A stretch of DNA of 6,568 bases, from assembly GCA_012026855.1 (NCBI GenBank), contig VEOV01000115.1, forward strand, positions 1 to 6,568, in the 5' to 3' direction. The DNA comes from Geobacter sp. Lineage in GTDB: Bacteria > Desulfobacterota > Desulfuromonadia > Geobacterales > DSM-12255. Position numbers and translations under genes: made by a program. The notes below the pieces were generated by a model, which was given only the letters and a program-made list of their open reading frames with translations, did no database searches and was not told where the DNA came from. Shown here in pieces: positions 6,061 through 6,568 of the stretch. How positions within the stretch are numbered: position 1 is the first letter of the stretch; each line of letters opens with the position of its first letter.

Positions 6061-6495
6061 TCAGACGAACGGATAACCGCGCTGCCTGCGGCGGATCAGA
6101 TGCTCGATAATCGAGTAGGCCCGTATGAAAGGGACCTTGAGGCGGATCAGGTCAAAGATGTCGAGACTCAGGTGCAGGATTAGTCCGGCAAGCAGCCAGC
6201 GCAGTGGCTGATAGAATACTGCCAGAACGGACACCAGGAGCAGAAATTCAACCGTATGGAAAATGCAGATGCCCAGGTAGGGTATCTGTTGCAGGTGTTT
6301 GTCAACATCCTCCCTGAAGTAACGGAACATGCCTGAAACGTCGTATCTCCCCGTCCTGACGATGTAAAATATCTGATGATCCACATCTATGAGTATGCTG
6401 CCGACCGAGAAGAGAGCTATTTCATGGCTGTTGCAAAATGGCGCCATTACTGCAACTGCTGCTCCGGTGGCCTGTAGGTGCTGTTTGAGGGTCAT
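6061..6495 (-). CDS. Small membrane protein with Asp/His motifs, possibly DUF457/YdjM-like metal-dependent hydrolase family
   Basis: A 144-residue protein with probable membrane segments at about 26-45, 74-94 and 98-118. Conserved-looking polar residues sit in or beside them: Asp37, Asp39 and His40 in LIDVDH, His80 and Glu83 in FHTVEF, His108 and Asp112 in GLILHLSLDIFDL. The D-x-D-H followed by H-x3-D within a hydrophobic helix recalls the DUF457/YdjM group of putative membrane-bound metal-dependent hydrolases. The match is by motif only, and the protein is short. I have the impression that similar proteins occur in Geobacter, labelled hypothetical. The ATG lies three bases after the stop of the gene upstream and has no clear Shine-Dalgarno, so translation is probably coupled. 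The stop codon is one base from the corA stop on the opposite strand. Activity and substrate are unknown. Confidence 0.75.
   Translation of the reverse strand: MTLKQHLQATGAAVAVMAPFCNSHEIALFSVGSILIDVDHQIFYIVRTGRYDVSGMFRYFREDVDKHLQQIPYLGICIFHTVEFLLLVSVLAVFYQPLRWLLAGLILHLSLDIFDLIRLKVPFIRAYSIIEHLIRRRQRGYPFV
6101..6117 (+). other. Short inverted repeat just after corA
   Basis: CTCGA (6103-6107) and TCGAG (6111-6115) pair around TAA. Flanking T/A (6101/6117) and a G-T pair (6102/6116) extend this to seven pairs in a plus-strand RNA. It starts 41 bases past the corA stop but inside the 3' coding part of the convergent gene. No T-run follows, so a terminator role is doubtful. It could help define the corA mRNA 3' end, or it may be chance. 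Confidence 0.2.
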
Positions 6496-6498
6496 GGG

Positions 6499-6568
6499 TT
6501 ACTGTTTCCCGGCAGTCCGTTTCGGCTCCCTGTAGTAGGTCTCTCCCGGCTGCATGACATTGCCTATA
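6499..6568 (-). CDS. C-terminal end of an unidentified protein (runs off the right edge)
   Basis: On the minus strand a frame is open from the window edge to a TAA at 6499-6501. Its 22 codons read IGNVMQPGETYYREPKRTAGKQ, ending in a basic tail. The stop lies three bases before the ATG of the small membrane-protein gene, a spacing typical of genes in one operon. Too little is present to name a family. The call rests on the open frame, plausible composition and tight spacing; a frame of this length can occur by chance. Confidence 0.5.
   Translation of the reverse strand, partial: IGNVMQPGETYYREPKRTAGKQ

Overview
The window looks like ordinary chromosomal DNA of a moderately GC-rich Gram-negative bacterium. 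The protein sequences (DNA polymerase I, a CorA closely resembling the Thermotoga maritima type, and the transporter set) most resemble Geobacter and relatives (Desulfuromonadia, the former Deltaproteobacteria). That assignment comes from recognising protein style, not from a search. No mobile element, CRISPR array, tRNA, rRNA or phage gene is visible, and base composition looks even apart from the AT-rich divergent promoter region near 1960-2050.

Region 1 (1-1936, minus strand) is the 5' part of a polar amino-acid ABC importer operon. It reads, in transcription order, ATPase (1936-1187), periplasmic solute-binding protein (1153-332), then the first permease (238 to beyond the left edge). Binding-pocket residues in the solute-binding protein suggest glutamate/aspartate or a similar amino acid. 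A long imperfect hairpin (263-306) lies between the binding-protein gene and the permease gene. That is a typical place for an RNA structure that raises the yield of the binding protein over the membrane subunits.

Region 2 (1937-2103) is a 167-base AT-rich divergent intergenic region. It holds a good sigma-70-like promoter for the transporter operon and one or two weaker candidates for polA.

Region 3 (2104-6059, plus strand) is a tightly packed series: polA (893 aa, all three domains with intact catalytic residues), a 60-codon protein with two CxxC pairs (probable zinc ribbon, no known function), and corA (Mg2+/Co2+ channel). The small gene and corA overlap by ATGA. A 13-codon reading frame starts on the polA stop codon and ends inside the small gene, so translation of the series may be coupled.

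Region 4 (6061-6568, minus strand) is a convergent pair. One gene encodes a 144-residue membrane protein with Asp/His motifs reminiscent of DUF457/YdjM-like putative metal-dependent hydrolases. Only the last 22 codons of the gene upstream of it are in the window. The membrane-protein gene and corA meet tail to tail with one base between their stop codons.

I do not see an obviously new multi-gene system. The points most worth a second look are the uncharacterised zinc-ribbon protein between polA and corA, the hairpin in the transporter operon, and the small Asp/His membrane protein.
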